Positions 25,537-33,843 of a DNA stretch of 64,000 nucleotides are shown here, in pieces. The first letter of the stretch is position 1, and every line of letters begins with the position of its first letter. The translations under genes and the position numbers were made by a program. The stretch is from Aquisphaera giovannonii (GTDB taxonomy: Bacteria; Planctomycetota; Planctomycetia; Isosphaerales; Isosphaeraceae): the NCBI RefSeq assembly GCF_008087625.1, contig NZ_CP042997.1, positions 2,914,001 to 2,978,000 on the forward strand. Direction: 5' to 3'. Below the pieces are notes generated by a model. That model saw only the letters and a list, made by a program, of their open reading frames with translations. It searched no databases and had not been told where the DNA came from.

Positions 25537-26613
25537 ATGCGAGAGATCCTCAGAGCCCTGGTCCAGTCGCTTCAGGCGGGTCGCGAGGCGATCGTCTGCC
25601 AGGTCGTGGAGACTCGAGGTTCCACGCCTCAGAAGGCCGGCGCGATGATGATCGTCGATCCCGAGGGCGGCCAGGTTGGTACGCTCGGAGGGGGCTGCGT
25701 CGAGAACGAGGTGAAGCAGAAGGCAATCCGCCACATCGGGACGCCCGGCGCGGCGATCCAGTCCTTCGTGCTCGACCACGACTACGCCTGGGCCGACGGC
25801 CTCATCTGCGGCGGCAAGATGGTGGCGCTGGTCGAATGCGTCCGCGGCGACGCGGCGTTGGCCTACTTCCGAGCCGAAATGGGTCTCCTCGAGCGGGGTG
25901 AGGGGTTCACCGAGGCCATCGTCGTGGAACCGGATCGGGCCGGGATTCCAGCGATGGGGCGGCGGTTCCTGATCACGCCCGAAGGCGAGATCGCCGGGAG
26001 CTGGCCCGACGGGCCCACGCCCGATGGACTGAAATCGCGGGCGGCCTCGCTCGCGGACCGGCCGCGGCCGGAGGTTCGCGGCGGCGTGGCCTGGATCCCG
26101 AGCCTGCCGCGGGTGCGTTTGGTCATCGTCGGTGCCGGTCACGTCGGGCAGGCCGTGGCCGAACTGGCCGCGAAGGCCGACTTTGACGTGTGGGTCGTCG
26201 ACGACCGGGCCCAGTTCGCGAACGCGGAGCGATTCCCGGCGGCGCAACGGATCCTCGTCGGTCCGATCGAGGACGTACTCCGCAATTTGGAAGTGACCCC
26301 TCAGACTTACTGCTTGATCGTGACCCGGGGTCATGGGCACGACCAGGAGGCCCTCCACCACCTGGCCCCGACGCCGGCCCCCTACGTCGGGCTGATCGGG
26401 AGTCGCCGAAAGATCCGCCTCATCTTCGAAAGCCTCGTGGAGTCCGGGATCTCCCGGGACGTGCTGGATCGCGTCGCGGCGCCGGTCGGCCTGGAGATCG
26501 GGTCGCAGACCGTGTCCGAGATCGCCGTCAGCATCGTGGCCGAGCTGATCGCGCGGAGGAATCTCGGTCGGAAAGGACAGTCCCCGTCATCACGACCCCT
26601 AGGCCCTGCATGA
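25537..26613 (+). CDS. xdhC: XdhC/CoxI-family molybdenum-cofactor insertion protein
   Basis: XdhC-type proteins bind molybdenum cofactor and deliver it, after sulfuration, to xanthine-dehydrogenase-like enzymes. The N-terminal XdhC_CoxI domain shows VVETRGSTPQKAGAMMIV and GTLGGGCVENEV; the C-terminal Rossmann-type domain has VIVGAGHVGQAVAELA, TRGHGHDQEAL and YVGLIGSRRK. The start ATG at 25537 (MREILRALVQ) is preferred over an upstream in-frame start at 25486. Its stop overlaps the next ATG (ATGA), so it heads the Moco operon. No xanthine dehydrogenase gene is in the window. Confidence 0.9.
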   Translation: MREILRALVQSLQAGREAIVCQVVETRGSTPQKAGAMMIVDPEGGQVGTLGGGCVENEVKQKAIRHIGTPGAAIQSFVLDHDYAWADGLICGGKMVALVECVRGDAALAYFRAEMGLLERGEGFTEAIVVEPDRAGIPAMGRRFLITPEGEIAGSWPDGPTPDGLKSRAASLADRPRPEVRGGVAWIPSLPRVRLVIVGAGHVGQAVAELAAKADFDVWVVDDRAQFANAERFPAAQRILVGPIEDVLRNLEVTPQTYCLIVTRGHGHDQEALHHLAPTPAPYVGLIGSRRKIRLIFESLVESGISRDVLDRVAAPVGLEIGSQTVSEIAVSIVAELIARRNLGRKGQSPSSRPLGPA

Positions 26614-27497
26614 CCCCTCGCAGACTCGACGCCATCGTCCCGGCCGCCGGTGAAAGTTGCCGCCTGGGTCGTCCCAAGCTGCTCCTGCCATTCGACGGGC
26701 TGCCGCTCATCGCCAGGGTGGTGACGGCGCTCCGCGACGGCGGGAACGACAGGGTCGTGGTCGTGTCACCCCCCATGGATTCGCCGGAGGGCCCCGCACT
26801 GGCCGAGGCCGCGCGTGCGGCCGGGGCCGTGGTGATCGCCCCGGCCGAACGCCCCCGCGAGATGCGTGGCTCAGTCCAGGCCGGGATCGAGTGGTTGAGT
26901 CGGTCCGGGCCACCGGCCGCGGCCATGCTGACGCCAGGCGATTCCCCCGGCCTGACTGCCCATGTCGTGCGCCAGGTTCGCGATCGATGGGAGGAGTCTC
27001 CTCGGTCGATCGCCGTTGGCGTCGCCGGTGGCAGGCGAGTCCACCCGACGATCCTCCCCTGGGACATCCTTGAGGAAGTGCCCCTCCTGCCCGAAGGCCA
27101 GGGGGTGAATGCGGCCTTGCGGGTCCATGAAGCCCGGCTCGTGTCAGTTCCCCTAGATTGCCCGGAGCTGGCCGAGGACCTGGACACTCCGGATGACCTC
27201 GACGCGTGGCGCACGCGACTGGGCGAGCGTCCGCCGAATTCGATGACCGTCACGGTCCGGCTGTTCGCCGTCGCCCGGCAGCGATCGGGTCGGCCGGAGA
27301 TTGCGATCGAAGTCCCTCGCGATGCGACGGTCGGCCTGCTTCGCGACGCCATCGCGCGGCAGCATCCCGAGCTCTCCGAGATTGCGGCCAGGGTCGCGAT
27401 CGCCGTCGACGACGAGTATGCGAGCGATGGCCACCCCATCTCGGCCGGCTCTCGCGTCGCCATCATCCCGCCGGTCAGCGGAGGGGAATGCCCATGA
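26610..27497 (+). CDS. MocA-like nucleotidyltransferase fused to a MoaD-like sulfur carrier
   Basis: Residues 1-200 are a MobA/MocA nucleotidyltransferase: VPAAGESCRLGRPKLLLPFDG is the nucleotide-binding loop and LTPGDSPGL holds the metal Asp. This enzyme class attaches CMP or GMP to molybdopterin. The same frame continues without a stop into a MoaD domain (about 212-295: MTVTVRLFAVARQRSG, DATVGLLRDAI, AIIPPVSGG). Separate MocA and MoaD proteins are the norm. The MoaD end is also odd: Gly-Gly (291-292) is followed by Glu-Cys-Pro, whereas MoaD normally stops at Gly-Gly for adenylation by MoeB. An internal start at ATG 27243 could release free MoaD. Confidence 0.85.
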   Translation: MTPRRLDAIVPAAGESCRLGRPKLLLPFDGLPLIARVVTALRDGGNDRVVVVSPPMDSPEGPALAEAARAAGAVVIAPAERPREMRGSVQAGIEWLSRSGPPAAAMLTPGDSPGLTAHVVRQVRDRWEESPRSIAVGVAGGRRVHPTILPWDILEEVPLLPEGQGVNAALRVHEARLVSVPLDCPELAEDLDTPDDLDAWRTRLGERPPNSMTVTVRLFAVARQRSGRPEIAIEVPRDATVGLLRDAIARQHPELSEIAARVAIAVDDEYASDGHPISAGSRVAIIPPVSGGECP

Positions 27498-27916
27498 TCG
27501 AGATCACCGATTCCCCGCTCGACCACGCGGCCATCACCGACGGGGTCCGCTCGAAGGCAGCCGGTGCCGTGTGCAGCTTCCTCGGGACGGTCCGGGAGAT
27601 GACCGGAGCCAGGCGTACCCTCACGCTGGACTACGAGGCCTATCGGGAGATGGCCCTCAAGAAGATGGCGGAGCTCGAGTCCGAGGCCCGGGCGCGGTGG
27701 CCGATCCTCGAGATCGCCCTCGTGCACCGCGTGGGCCGCCTCGACCTGGGCGAGATTAGCGTCGTCGTCGCGGTCAGCACGCCTCATCGGAGCGATTCAT
27801 TCGAAGCATGCCGATGGCTGATCGACACGCTCAAGGACGTGGTCCCGATCTGGAAGCGGGAGACCTGGGCGGACGGCACCGAAGAGTGGGTCCATCCGGG
27901 ATTGAACGCGACTTGA
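27494..27916 (+). CDS. moaE: molybdopterin synthase catalytic subunit
   Basis: MoaE pairs with MoaD to put two sulfurs on precursor Z. The 140 residues contain ICSFLGTVRE-like VCSFLGTVREM, LDYEAYREMA, HRVGRLDLGE, VSTPHRSDSFEACRWLID and WKRETWADG with the active-site lysines. GGAGG at 27480-27484 lies nine bases before ATG 27494 and three before ATG 27488, so 27494 is the start. That Shine-Dalgarno is also the Gly-Gly coding stretch of the upstream MoaD domain, and the two frames overlap by four bases. Confidence 0.95.
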   Translation: MIEITDSPLDHAAITDGVRSKAAGAVCSFLGTVREMTGARRTLTLDYEAYREMALKKMAELESEARARWPILEIALVHRVGRLDLGEISVVVAVSTPHRSDSFEACRWLIDTLKDVVPIWKRETWADGTEEWVHPGLNAT

Positions 27917-27930
27917 CGACGTGCCCATAC

Positions 27931-28000
27931 TGTGACGGCAAGCGCAGGCCATCGGATCACTAGACCGCACCAAGTGGGTCCACCGGCCACCTCCGTCACA
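27931..28000 (+). ncRNA. candidate structured leader of moaA
   Basis: TGTGACGG (27931-27938) and CCGTCACA (27993-28000) form a perfect closing stem in the 104-base gap before moaA; inside, GACC and GGTC can form a second hairpin. Moco riboswitches occur at such positions, but I could not match the conserved core, so the type is open. Confidence 0.4.
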
Positions 28001-28020
28001 TCCTCCCGCCCCCGGGTCCC

Positions 28021-29019
28021 ATGGACGAAAACGGCCATACTCTGGTAGACGGCTTCGGCCGTAGGCACAACAACCTGCGGATCAGCGTGACGGACCGCTG
28101 CAACATCCGCTGCGTCTACTGCATGCCCGAGAATCCCGCGTTCCTGGAGCGGGAACAGCTCCTGAGTTTCGAGGAGATCGAGCGCTTCGTCCGCGTCGTC
28201 GTGCCGATGGGCATCGACAAGATCCGCCTGACCGGGGGGGAGCCCCTGGTGCGCAAGGGGCTGCCCGGGCTGGTGGAAAGTCTCTCGGCCATTCCGGGGG
28301 TCAGGGATATCGGGCTGACGACGAACGGCATCCTCCTCGGCCCGATGGCCGCGGCGCTCTGGGAAGCCGGGCTGCGTCGCATCAACGTGAGCCTGGACAC
28401 CCTCGATCCGGGCCGGTTCTTCGAGATCACCAGGCGACCGGGCGTGGAGAAGGTCGTCGAGGGGATCCTCGCGGCGAAGGCGGCCGGCTTCCACCCCGTC
28501 AAGGTGAATGCCGTCGCCATGAAGGGGGTCACGGAGGCGGACATCATCCCGTTGGCCCGGCTAGCCCGCGAGCACGGCCTGGAGATCCGGTTCATCGAGT
28601 ACATGCCGCTCGACGGCGGCACCTGGGAGCGCGGCAAGGTCCTGTTCGCGGCGGAAATCCTCGAGACGCTCGCCCGGGAGTTCGGTCCCCTGGCACCGGC
28701 CGAGCATCAGGACCCCCGCGCACCCGCGATGGATTACGACTACCTCGACGGCGGTGGCCGCGTAGGGCTGATCGCCTCGGTGAGCCGCCCTTTCTGCATG
28801 AGCTGCAACCGGATCCGCCTGACGTCCGACGGCCGGCTCCGCAACTGCCTGTTTGCCCTCGACGAGACCGACATCCGGCGGTTGCTACGAGGCGGGGCCG
28901 GCGATGACGAGATCGCCACCGTGGTCAGGGATTCGGTGCGAGGCAAGTGGGAGGGACACGAGATCAACTCGTCGAGATTCATCCAGCCCGAGCGTTTGAT
29001 GCACTCGATCGGAGGATGA
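28021..29019 (+). CDS. moaA: GTP 3',8-cyclase
   Basis: MoaA is the radical-SAM enzyme that starts Moco synthesis from GTP. It has the N-terminal cluster motif CNIRCVYC, the SAM-binding LTGGEPLVR, the C-terminal cluster CMSCNRIRLTSDGRLRNC and the C-terminal Gly-Gly (SIGG) needed for activity. It is 332 residues, the normal length. It follows moaE after the structured gap and ends the Moco cluster; moaC, moeA and moeB are not in the window. Confidence 0.97.
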   Translation: MDENGHTLVDGFGRRHNNLRISVTDRCNIRCVYCMPENPAFLEREQLLSFEEIERFVRVVVPMGIDKIRLTGGEPLVRKGLPGLVESLSAIPGVRDIGLTTNGILLGPMAAALWEAGLRRINVSLDTLDPGRFFEITRRPGVEKVVEGILAAKAAGFHPVKVNAVAMKGVTEADIIPLARLAREHGLEIRFIEYMPLDGGTWERGKVLFAAEILETLAREFGPLAPAEHQDPRAPAMDYDYLDGGGRVGLIASVSRPFCMSCNRIRLTSDGRLRNCLFALDETDIRRLLRGGAGDDEIATVVRDSVRGKWEGHEINSSRFIQPERLMHSIGG

Positions 29020-29092
29020 TTGATCCGATTGGAGCCTGCCATCTCCGCATGTCCCCGAACCGGGGGACGCGTGCGATGACCCGGTCCAAGGA

Positions 29093-29428
29093 TCAGTTGA
29101 AGTCGTCCTCCCGGGCTTTCGCATGCGGGAGCAGGCGGACCCGGTACAGGTAGGCGTCGCGCATCGCAAGGACCGCCACCAGGAAGAGGCCCGTTCCGCA
29201 GCCCATGAGCAGCCCACAGACGATGCCCAGGCCCGTCCCGAAGCCGGTCGGGTCCACGGCACCGATTCCGGCCTGCCCCAGGGGGTTGTAGATCCAGAGC
29301 ACGAAATCTGGGGCCAACCGGCCGACGCCCGCGCCGACGATCCCTCCAGCTGCACCCGCGGCCAGTGTGCACGACATCACCGCCACGATCGCCTGAGGAA
29401 GCCGGATCATGGCAAGCGTCGCCCCCAT
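29093..29428 (-). CDS. small glycine-rich membrane protein
   Basis: 111 residues with two or three membrane helices (AIVAVMSCTLAAGAAGGIVGAGV and GLGIVCGLLMGCGTGLFLVAVLAM) and a short polar C-terminus (RLLPHAKAREDDFN). Gly-x-x-x-Gly spacing suggests helix packing. The start codon abuts the stop of the amidohydrolase gene, so it is the last gene of a three-gene minus-strand operon. No function can be assigned. Confidence 0.7.
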   Translation of the reverse strand: MGATLAMIRLPQAIVAVMSCTLAAGAAGGIVGAGVGRLAPDFVLWIYNPLGQAGIGAVDPTGFGTGLGIVCGLLMGCGTGLFLVAVLAMRDAYLYRVRLLPHAKAREDDFN

Positions 29429-30382
29429 TCAGCGGTCCAACTTGTAGACGCGTACGGCGTTATCATGGAACAATTTACGGCGATCCGCCTCGATCCGGGC
29501 GCGGACCACCTCGCGGAGCGCCTCGACCCATCGGGACAGCGGAGCCCCGAGCGTGCAGACGGGCCAATCTCCGCCGAAGACGACGCGGTCCGGCCCGAAG
29601 CAGTCGAGGACGTGATTGATGATCGGGGCCAGATCCTCGGGCTTCCAGTCGTGCCCCTTGGTGGAAGCGACGATCCCCGAGACCTTGCAGGCCACGTTCG
29701 GCCGCCCGGCGATTGCGGCCAGGCCTTTCTTCCATGGCCCGAGATCGGCGCCATACACTTCGGGGTTCCCGCAATGGTCTAGGATGAACTGGGTCCCGGG
29801 GCAGGCCTCGATCAACTTAAGGCCGTCTCCCAGTTCGTCGGCCCTCATGCACAGATCGAAGCTCAACCCGAGTTCCCCCAGAAGCCGGATTCCGCGGACG
29901 AATGACGCGGCGAGGCAATAGCCCGGTGGCGTACCTCCGCCGTGCAGGACCTGGCGGACCCCCTTGATCGACGTGTCCGACGCGAGCGGCTTGATGTAGT
30001 CCGCGAACGACTCATCCGCCGGCCGTCCGGAGATCACGGCCGCGACGATCGGCGTTCCGCCCCGGCGGCAGAGCTCCGAGATCGTCCGGGCCTCCAGGCC
30101 TTGCTGAGCCGGCTCGACGTCCACCTCCATGTAGACGGCCTTGACGACGCCCAGGCCAGCCGTTGCGGCGGCGTAATCGGCCGGAGTATAGCTGGAATCG
30201 AGCGGCGAGCCGCGTTCGATCCAGGGCAGCCGGAACGTCTTCAGGTCCCAGAGGTGGACGTGAGTGTCGATGATCGCTGCGGCGGGCGCGGCCTCGTCCA
30301 GGCTGATTTTAGGTACGGCCAAGGCCGACGCCGCGGCGACTTGGAGCGCCTCGCGCCTGGTCATCGCATCCATCGTCTCCAT
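29429..30382 (-). CDS. amidohydrolase-2 family lactonase-like protein
   Basis: A TIM-barrel hydrolase of the fuconolactonase / 2-pyrone-4,6-dicarboxylate lactonase group: IIDTHVHLWDL (first metal His pair), FILDHCGNPEV, and FGGDWPVCTLG (active-site Asp). The N-terminus METMDAMTRREALQVAAASA carries a Tat-like Arg-Arg, so export is possible. The frame extends upstream to 30688 but overlaps the enolase gene in a skewed composition; ATG 30382 is the best start. Being next to an enolase-superfamily gene fits sugar-acid or acyl-amino-acid catabolism, but the substrate is not evident. Confidence 0.85.
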   Translation of the reverse strand: METMDAMTRREALQVAAASALAVPKISLDEAAPAAAIIDTHVHLWDLKTFRLPWIERGSPLDSSYTPADYAAATAGLGVVKAVYMEVDVEPAQQGLEARTISELCRRGGTPIVAAVISGRPADESFADYIKPLASDTSIKGVRQVLHGGGTPPGYCLAASFVRGIRLLGELGLSFDLCMRADELGDGLKLIEACPGTQFILDHCGNPEVYGADLGPWKKGLAAIAGRPNVACKVSGIVASTKGHDWKPEDLAPIINHVLDCFGPDRVVFGGDWPVCTLGAPLSRWVEALREVVRARIEADRRKLFHDNAVRVYKLDR

Positions 30383-30399
30383 GCGCAAAACCCTCTCAT

Positions 30400-31548
30400 T
30401 CAGCCCGTCGTCCGGGAGGTGAATTCGGCCTGTCGGACCTGATAGCGACGCAATTTCTGCTGATCGACCTGGTACCCGACGCCCGGTCGCTGGGGTATGG
30501 AGAAGAGGCCGGGCGACGAGAGTTCCAGGGCCGGCGCGATGCAGTCGTCCACGAACCAGCGGGCGGAGGGCTGCACGCCCGTCGGATACTTGCAGTTGGC
30601 CAGCGTCGCGAGGTGGAGCCCGAAAGACTGGCCCAGCCCGAGCTCGGGCGTCGAACCGACCCAGCAGGCGATTCCGTGCTGGAAGCACAGGTCGTGGATG
30701 GCCCTGGCCGGGCCGAGTCCGCCGACCCGCTGGATCTTGAGGTTCACGATCCGGCAGGCTCCAAGGCGGATCGCCTCCGTCGTCTGCTCCATCGTCCCGG
30801 CGGACTCGTCGATGCAGATCGGCGTCGAGATCTGGCCCTGTAGCGCGATCATGCCCTCGATGTCCCCGGGCTTCATCGGCTGCTCGATCATGAGCAGGTC
30901 GAACTCGTCGAGCGCGCGGAGCACGTCGATGTCCCGGGACGAATAGGCGCCATTGGCGTCCACCATCAGCGGGATGTCGCCGAAATGCTGGCGTACGGCC
31001 CGGACCACCTCGACGTCGCTGCCGGGTGAAATCCTGATCCTGACCCGACGGAAACCCTCGACGAGATGGGTCTCGATGGACCTGAGCAGCTCGACGATCG
31101 ACGGGAAGGAACCGAGGCCCAGGCCGGACTGGACACCGAGGCGGATCTGTTCATCGATCGCGCCCAGGAGCTGGGCGACGGTCACCCTGTGCGACTGGCC
31201 GAGCAGGTCCCACAGCGCCGTCTCGGCGCCGGCCGCGGCGGGACCGCCCCCCGGCCAGCCGGATGCGATGGCGCCGATCTCCTCGGTCGTCGAGAAGGAA
31301 AAACCGAGGAGTGACGGGGCGATCGCCTCGCTGAGTAGCTTCCAGCACTGCTCGGGCGTGCCGGCTGTGACTCCCAGGTCACCCGCCAGGGGCGAGCTCT
31401 CGCCGGCAGCCACCTCGGACGCCGTCTCCAGGGTGACGAGGATGGCGTCCTTGACGGTGAATTCACCCTCGGAAGTCCTCAAAGGCTGCTTGAGGGGGAC
31501 CTGAACGTGCGTCAGCACGACGCGCTCGATGGGACTTGTCGCCGTCAT
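30400..31548 (-). CDS. enolase-superfamily protein, MenC/N-succinylamino-acid racemase-like, with RxR in place of KxK
   Basis: The 382 residues follow the MLE subgroup: capping domain (1-125), then a barrel with metal ligands Asp197 (VDANGAY), Glu222 (IEQP) and Asp247 (CIDES) and the acid/base Lys271 (NLKIQRVGG). In OSBS and NSAR enzymes a KxK motif on the second strand supplies the other acid/base lysine; here residues 170-172 are Arg-Ile-Arg (VRIRISPG). Either the reaction is a one-base reaction or the protein does something else. The start MTATSPIERV at 31548 has no rival. It lies upstream of the lactonase-like gene. Confidence 0.88.
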   Translation of the reverse strand: MTATSPIERVVLTHVQVPLKQPLRTSEGEFTVKDAILVTLETASEVAAGESSPLAGDLGVTAGTPEQCWKLLSEAIAPSLLGFSFSTTEEIGAIASGWPGGGPAAAGAETALWDLLGQSHRVTVAQLLGAIDEQIRLGVQSGLGLGSFPSIVELLRSIETHLVEGFRRVRIRISPGSDVEVVRAVRQHFGDIPLMVDANGAYSSRDIDVLRALDEFDLLMIEQPMKPGDIEGMIALQGQISTPICIDESAGTMEQTTEAIRLGACRIVNLKIQRVGGLGPARAIHDLCFQHGIACWVGSTPELGLGQSFGLHLATLANCKYPTGVQPSARWFVDDCIAPALELSSPGLFSIPQRPGVGYQVDQQKLRRYQVRQAEFTSRTTG

Positions 31549-31683
31549 TTGCCATTCCCTCGAACCATGAATCGCGCCCCCGATCCTCGGGCCCTCAGCA
31601 TGCGGCGGGCCGGCCTGGCGAGGTCGGCGACCGCCGGGATCCGGCGTGCTGCGACATCATGGGGGCATCCCGAACTCCATCCC

Positions 31684-31712
31684 ACGATAGCACACAAATC
31701 TTGAATTGTCAG
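31684..31712 (-). promoter_or_regulatory. sigma-70-like promoter of the enolase-family operon
   Basis: Minus strand: CTGACA (31712-31707), 17-base spacer, TATCGT (31689-31684). Transcription would start near 31677, about 130 bases before the ATG at 31548. The surrounding stretch is unusually AT-rich for this window. Confidence 0.5.
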
Positions 31713-31811
31713 CATGTTAAATCCGTTCGAGGATTGCCGTCCCGCGGGTCCCGGGATACACTGCCAACGACTGACATTGGTCTCTTCGAAGCCCCTTCTT
31801 GGGATGCGATC

Positions 31812-32237
31812 ATGGCGAAGAAGACGCCAAAACTGCCCTGGTATGAGGATGGACTGTCATTCTCCTGCACGCGTTGCGGCAACTGCTGTACCGGTGCGCC
31901 GGGTTACGTCTGGGTCACTCCCGAGGAAATCGAGGCCATCTCCGCGATCCGCGGCGAGCCGGTCGACGACTTCTCCCGTCGTTTCGTGAGGCAGGTCGGC
32001 ACCCATTACAGCCTGACGGAGCGTCCCGGCGGAGACTGCATCCTCTGGGATCCGGCGATCGGCTGCACCGTCTACGAGGCGCGGCCGGTCCAGTGCCGCA
32101 CCTGGCCCTTCTGGCCGGAAAACGTGGAGAGTCCCGGTGATTGGGAGCGAGTCAAGAAGGGCTGTCCCGGTGCCGGGCAGGGACGTCACTACTCCCGGTC
32201 GGAGATCGTCGAGTCCATCGGCATGGTGCGCCAATGA
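31812..32237 (+). CDS. YkgJ-family cysteine-cluster protein (first)
   Basis: 141 residues with the Cys pattern of the YkgJ (Fe-S or Zn cluster) family: FSCTRCGNCCTG at the N-terminus, then DCILWDPAIGCTVYEARPVQCRTWPFWP. The family is often linked to metal-centre or methylation chemistry, but most members have no proven function. ATG 31812 starts MAKKTPKLPWY; the longer frame from 31536 is upstream shadow. Its stop overlaps the next ATG by four bases (ATGA), so the two cysteine proteins are co-translated. Confidence 0.85.
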   Translation: MAKKTPKLPWYEDGLSFSCTRCGNCCTGAPGYVWVTPEEIEAISAIRGEPVDDFSRRFVRQVGTHYSLTERPGGDCILWDPAIGCTVYEARPVQCRTWPFWPENVESPGDWERVKKGCPGAGQGRHYSRSEIVESIGMVRQ

Positions 32238-32716
32238 GCGTAAAACCCGATCCCGAACCGCCGTTGCGTCCCGATGACGAGGGCGAGGCCCGCGACGCGG
32301 CCATGCGGCGAGACGTCCTCGAGGTCTACCGGCAGCTGGGGGCGGAAATCGCCGCCCTGAGTCCGACCTGCCTTCTGAGCGGCCGATGCTGCCGGTTCCG
32401 GGAGTTCGACCACATCCTCTTCCTGTCCGGGGTCGAAGCGGCCGTCCTCAAGGCCCTTGCGCCCGCCCAGGTCCGGCCCGTGGACGACGGCTCGACATGC
32501 CCCTGGCAGGATGAGAGGGGCCGTTGCACCGCCCGGGACGGCCGTCCGCTGGGCTGCCGGGTCTACTTCTGCGATCCGGAGTACGAGCCGCTCGCGCCCT
32601 CGATCTCGGAACGATTCCTCGAGAAGCTGCGCCGGGTCGCGGAACGATACGAGGTCCCCTGGGAGTACGCCCCGCTCCATCATCACCTGGACCGCACGCT
32701 CGCCCCTCCGGGATAG
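32234..32716 (+). CDS. YkgJ-like cysteine-cluster protein (second)
   Basis: 160 residues; Cys clusters CLLSGRCCRFREF and CPWQDERGRCTARDGRPLGCRVYFC resemble the YkgJ pattern, with an N-terminal acidic segment and a C-terminal helix ending HHHLDRT. Start MSVKPDPEP at 32234 inside the previous stop. It is probably a paralogue of the first gene, but only the Cys pattern is shared to the eye. Function unknown. Confidence 0.78.
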   Translation: MSVKPDPEPPLRPDDEGEARDAAMRRDVLEVYRQLGAEIAALSPTCLLSGRCCRFREFDHILFLSGVEAAVLKALAPAQVRPVDDGSTCPWQDERGRCTARDGRPLGCRVYFCDPEYEPLAPSISERFLEKLRRVAERYEVPWEYAPLHHHLDRTLAPPG

Positions 32717-32774
32717 AAAAGTCGCCGCTCCCGCCCCTCGAGTGCGGCCCCGGGATGGCCCGATCGGAGCCGCG

Positions 32775-32799
32775 ACGGGCATCGCCGGTCCCGTTTTTT
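32775..32799 (+). terminator. short terminator before the HU promoter
   Basis: ACGGG (32775-32779) and CCCGT (32790-32794) followed by a run of six T. It is a weak stem, but it is placed after the cysteine-cluster operon and just ahead of the next promoter. Confidence 0.5.
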
Positions 32800-32800
32800 C

Positions 32801-32829
32801 TTGACATTAACCCAAGCTGCAAATACATT
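32801..32829 (+). promoter_or_regulatory. strong sigma-70 promoter of the HU-family gene
   Basis: TTGACA (32801-32806), 17-base spacer, TACATT (32824-32829): a perfect -35 with a good -10. Transcription should start near 32836. Confidence 0.82.
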
Positions 32830-32882
32830 TGAGCCACTCGCGACGCGCCCTTGCGGTCCACGCTTTCGTGGAGATCGACAAA

Positions 32883-33266
32883 GTGACCAAGAAAGAAATC
32901 GTCAAGAAGATCTCCGAAGAGATCGGGCTGACGCAGCTCAAGACCAAAGACATCGTCCAGCGGACGCTCGACGCGATCATCCAGACCCTGGTCTCCGAAG
33001 GGCGGATCGAGCTACGCAATTTCGGCGTGTTCGAAGTCAAGCGTCGAGCCCCGCGCAAGGCCAGGAATCCGAGGACCGGGGATAAAGTCTACGTGCCTTC
33101 CAAGAACGTGGTCACGTTCAAGCCGGGGAAGGAGATGGAAGAACTGGTACGAAAGATGAATCCCGACAATCTTCCCCTATTGGAAGAGGGCTCCGATGCC
33201 GATGTAGATAACATCGGACCCGTCGAGCCCGTCGCCGAGCCCCACGCCCAGACCTCCGCCGACTGA
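32883..33266 (+). CDS. HU/IHF-family DNA-bending protein
   Basis: A small dimeric DNA-bending protein. It starts [26 protein letters not shown], has [13 protein letters not shown] and the beta-arm residues around [26 protein letters not shown]; it carries IHF-like features (ARNPRTG). A C-terminal acidic tail of about 30 residues is extra. GTG at 32883 follows GGAG at nine bases; an upstream TTG at 32829 falls inside the promoter -10 region and cannot be the start. Confidence 0.93.
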   Translation: MTKKEIVKKISEEIGLTQLKTKDIVQRTLDAIIQTLVSEGRIELRNFGVFEVKRRAPRKARNPRTGDKVYVPSKNVVTFKPGKEMEELVRKMNPDNLPLLEEGSDADVDNIGPVEPVAEPHAQTSAD

Positions 33267-33522
33267 GCCGCGCCGCCGGAAGGCCGTCGCGACGACCAGC
33301 CGGATGGGGCGAGCGGTCGGTGCCGCGACGAGCCCACCCCAGGGGTGGTTCGCCGCCACGGCGAATGGACGGTCGGTGCGTGATCGCGGCAGAAGCATGC
33401 TGCTGCGAGGCTTCGGCTCGTGCCGAGGGCGGAGCCCACGGTGACGAGTCCCGGGCCGGACCCGCTCAAGGATTGGGCGGATGGACCGACCCGAGCGAGA
33501 TCGATGGTGGGAGGAGCCCGAC

Positions 33523-33756
33523 ATGCGAAAATTCCTGGCGGCCTTGACGATCATGGTCGCTTCCCTCGCGGTGTTCGAGGGGTGTGCACCCGTACCTTTG
33601 CCACACTACGCGGCGTGGAAGCCGAAACGGGTGGAGGAGCTTCTCACCGATTCGGAGAATCTCCGCCAGGCCGGCGATGACTGGGAGCGAGCATGGCTCC
33701 TCGATCAGCCGTCCCACATGACGCCATTCCGGACCCACGGCGGCCTCGGGCCCTGA
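33523..33756 (+). CDS. small planctomycete-type lipoprotein
   Basis: 77 residues: a hydrophobic N-terminus MRKFLAALTIMVASLAVFEGC ends in a cysteine that could be lipidated, although the lipobox FEGC is atypical. The mature part has AWKPKRVEELLTDSENL and DDWERAWLLDQPSHMTPFRTHGG, a combination I associate with short secreted proteins in this phylum. GGAGG stands shortly before the ATG. A start at 33481 would add 14 polar residues ahead of the signal and is unlikely. Confidence 0.72.
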   Translation: MRKFLAALTIMVASLAVFEGCAPVPLPHYAAWKPKRVEELLTDSENLRQAGDDWERAWLLDQPSHMTPFRTHGGLGP

Positions 33757-33843
33757 TCGGCTGACGTCGCTCCTCGCCGCGACGCGGATCATGTCCCCGT
33801 GGCGGGCTCAGTCGGGCGAGCCTGTCCTCCGATCGACGCCTCC

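Noticed and set aside
27931-28000. firm assignment as a Moco riboswitch
   Set aside because: Only stems are visible; I could not match the conserved core, so it is listed as a candidate structure only.
32829-32882. TTG start of the HU-family gene
   Set aside because: It lies inside the -10 region of the strong promoter; the GTG at 32883 with GGAG nine bases upstream is the start.
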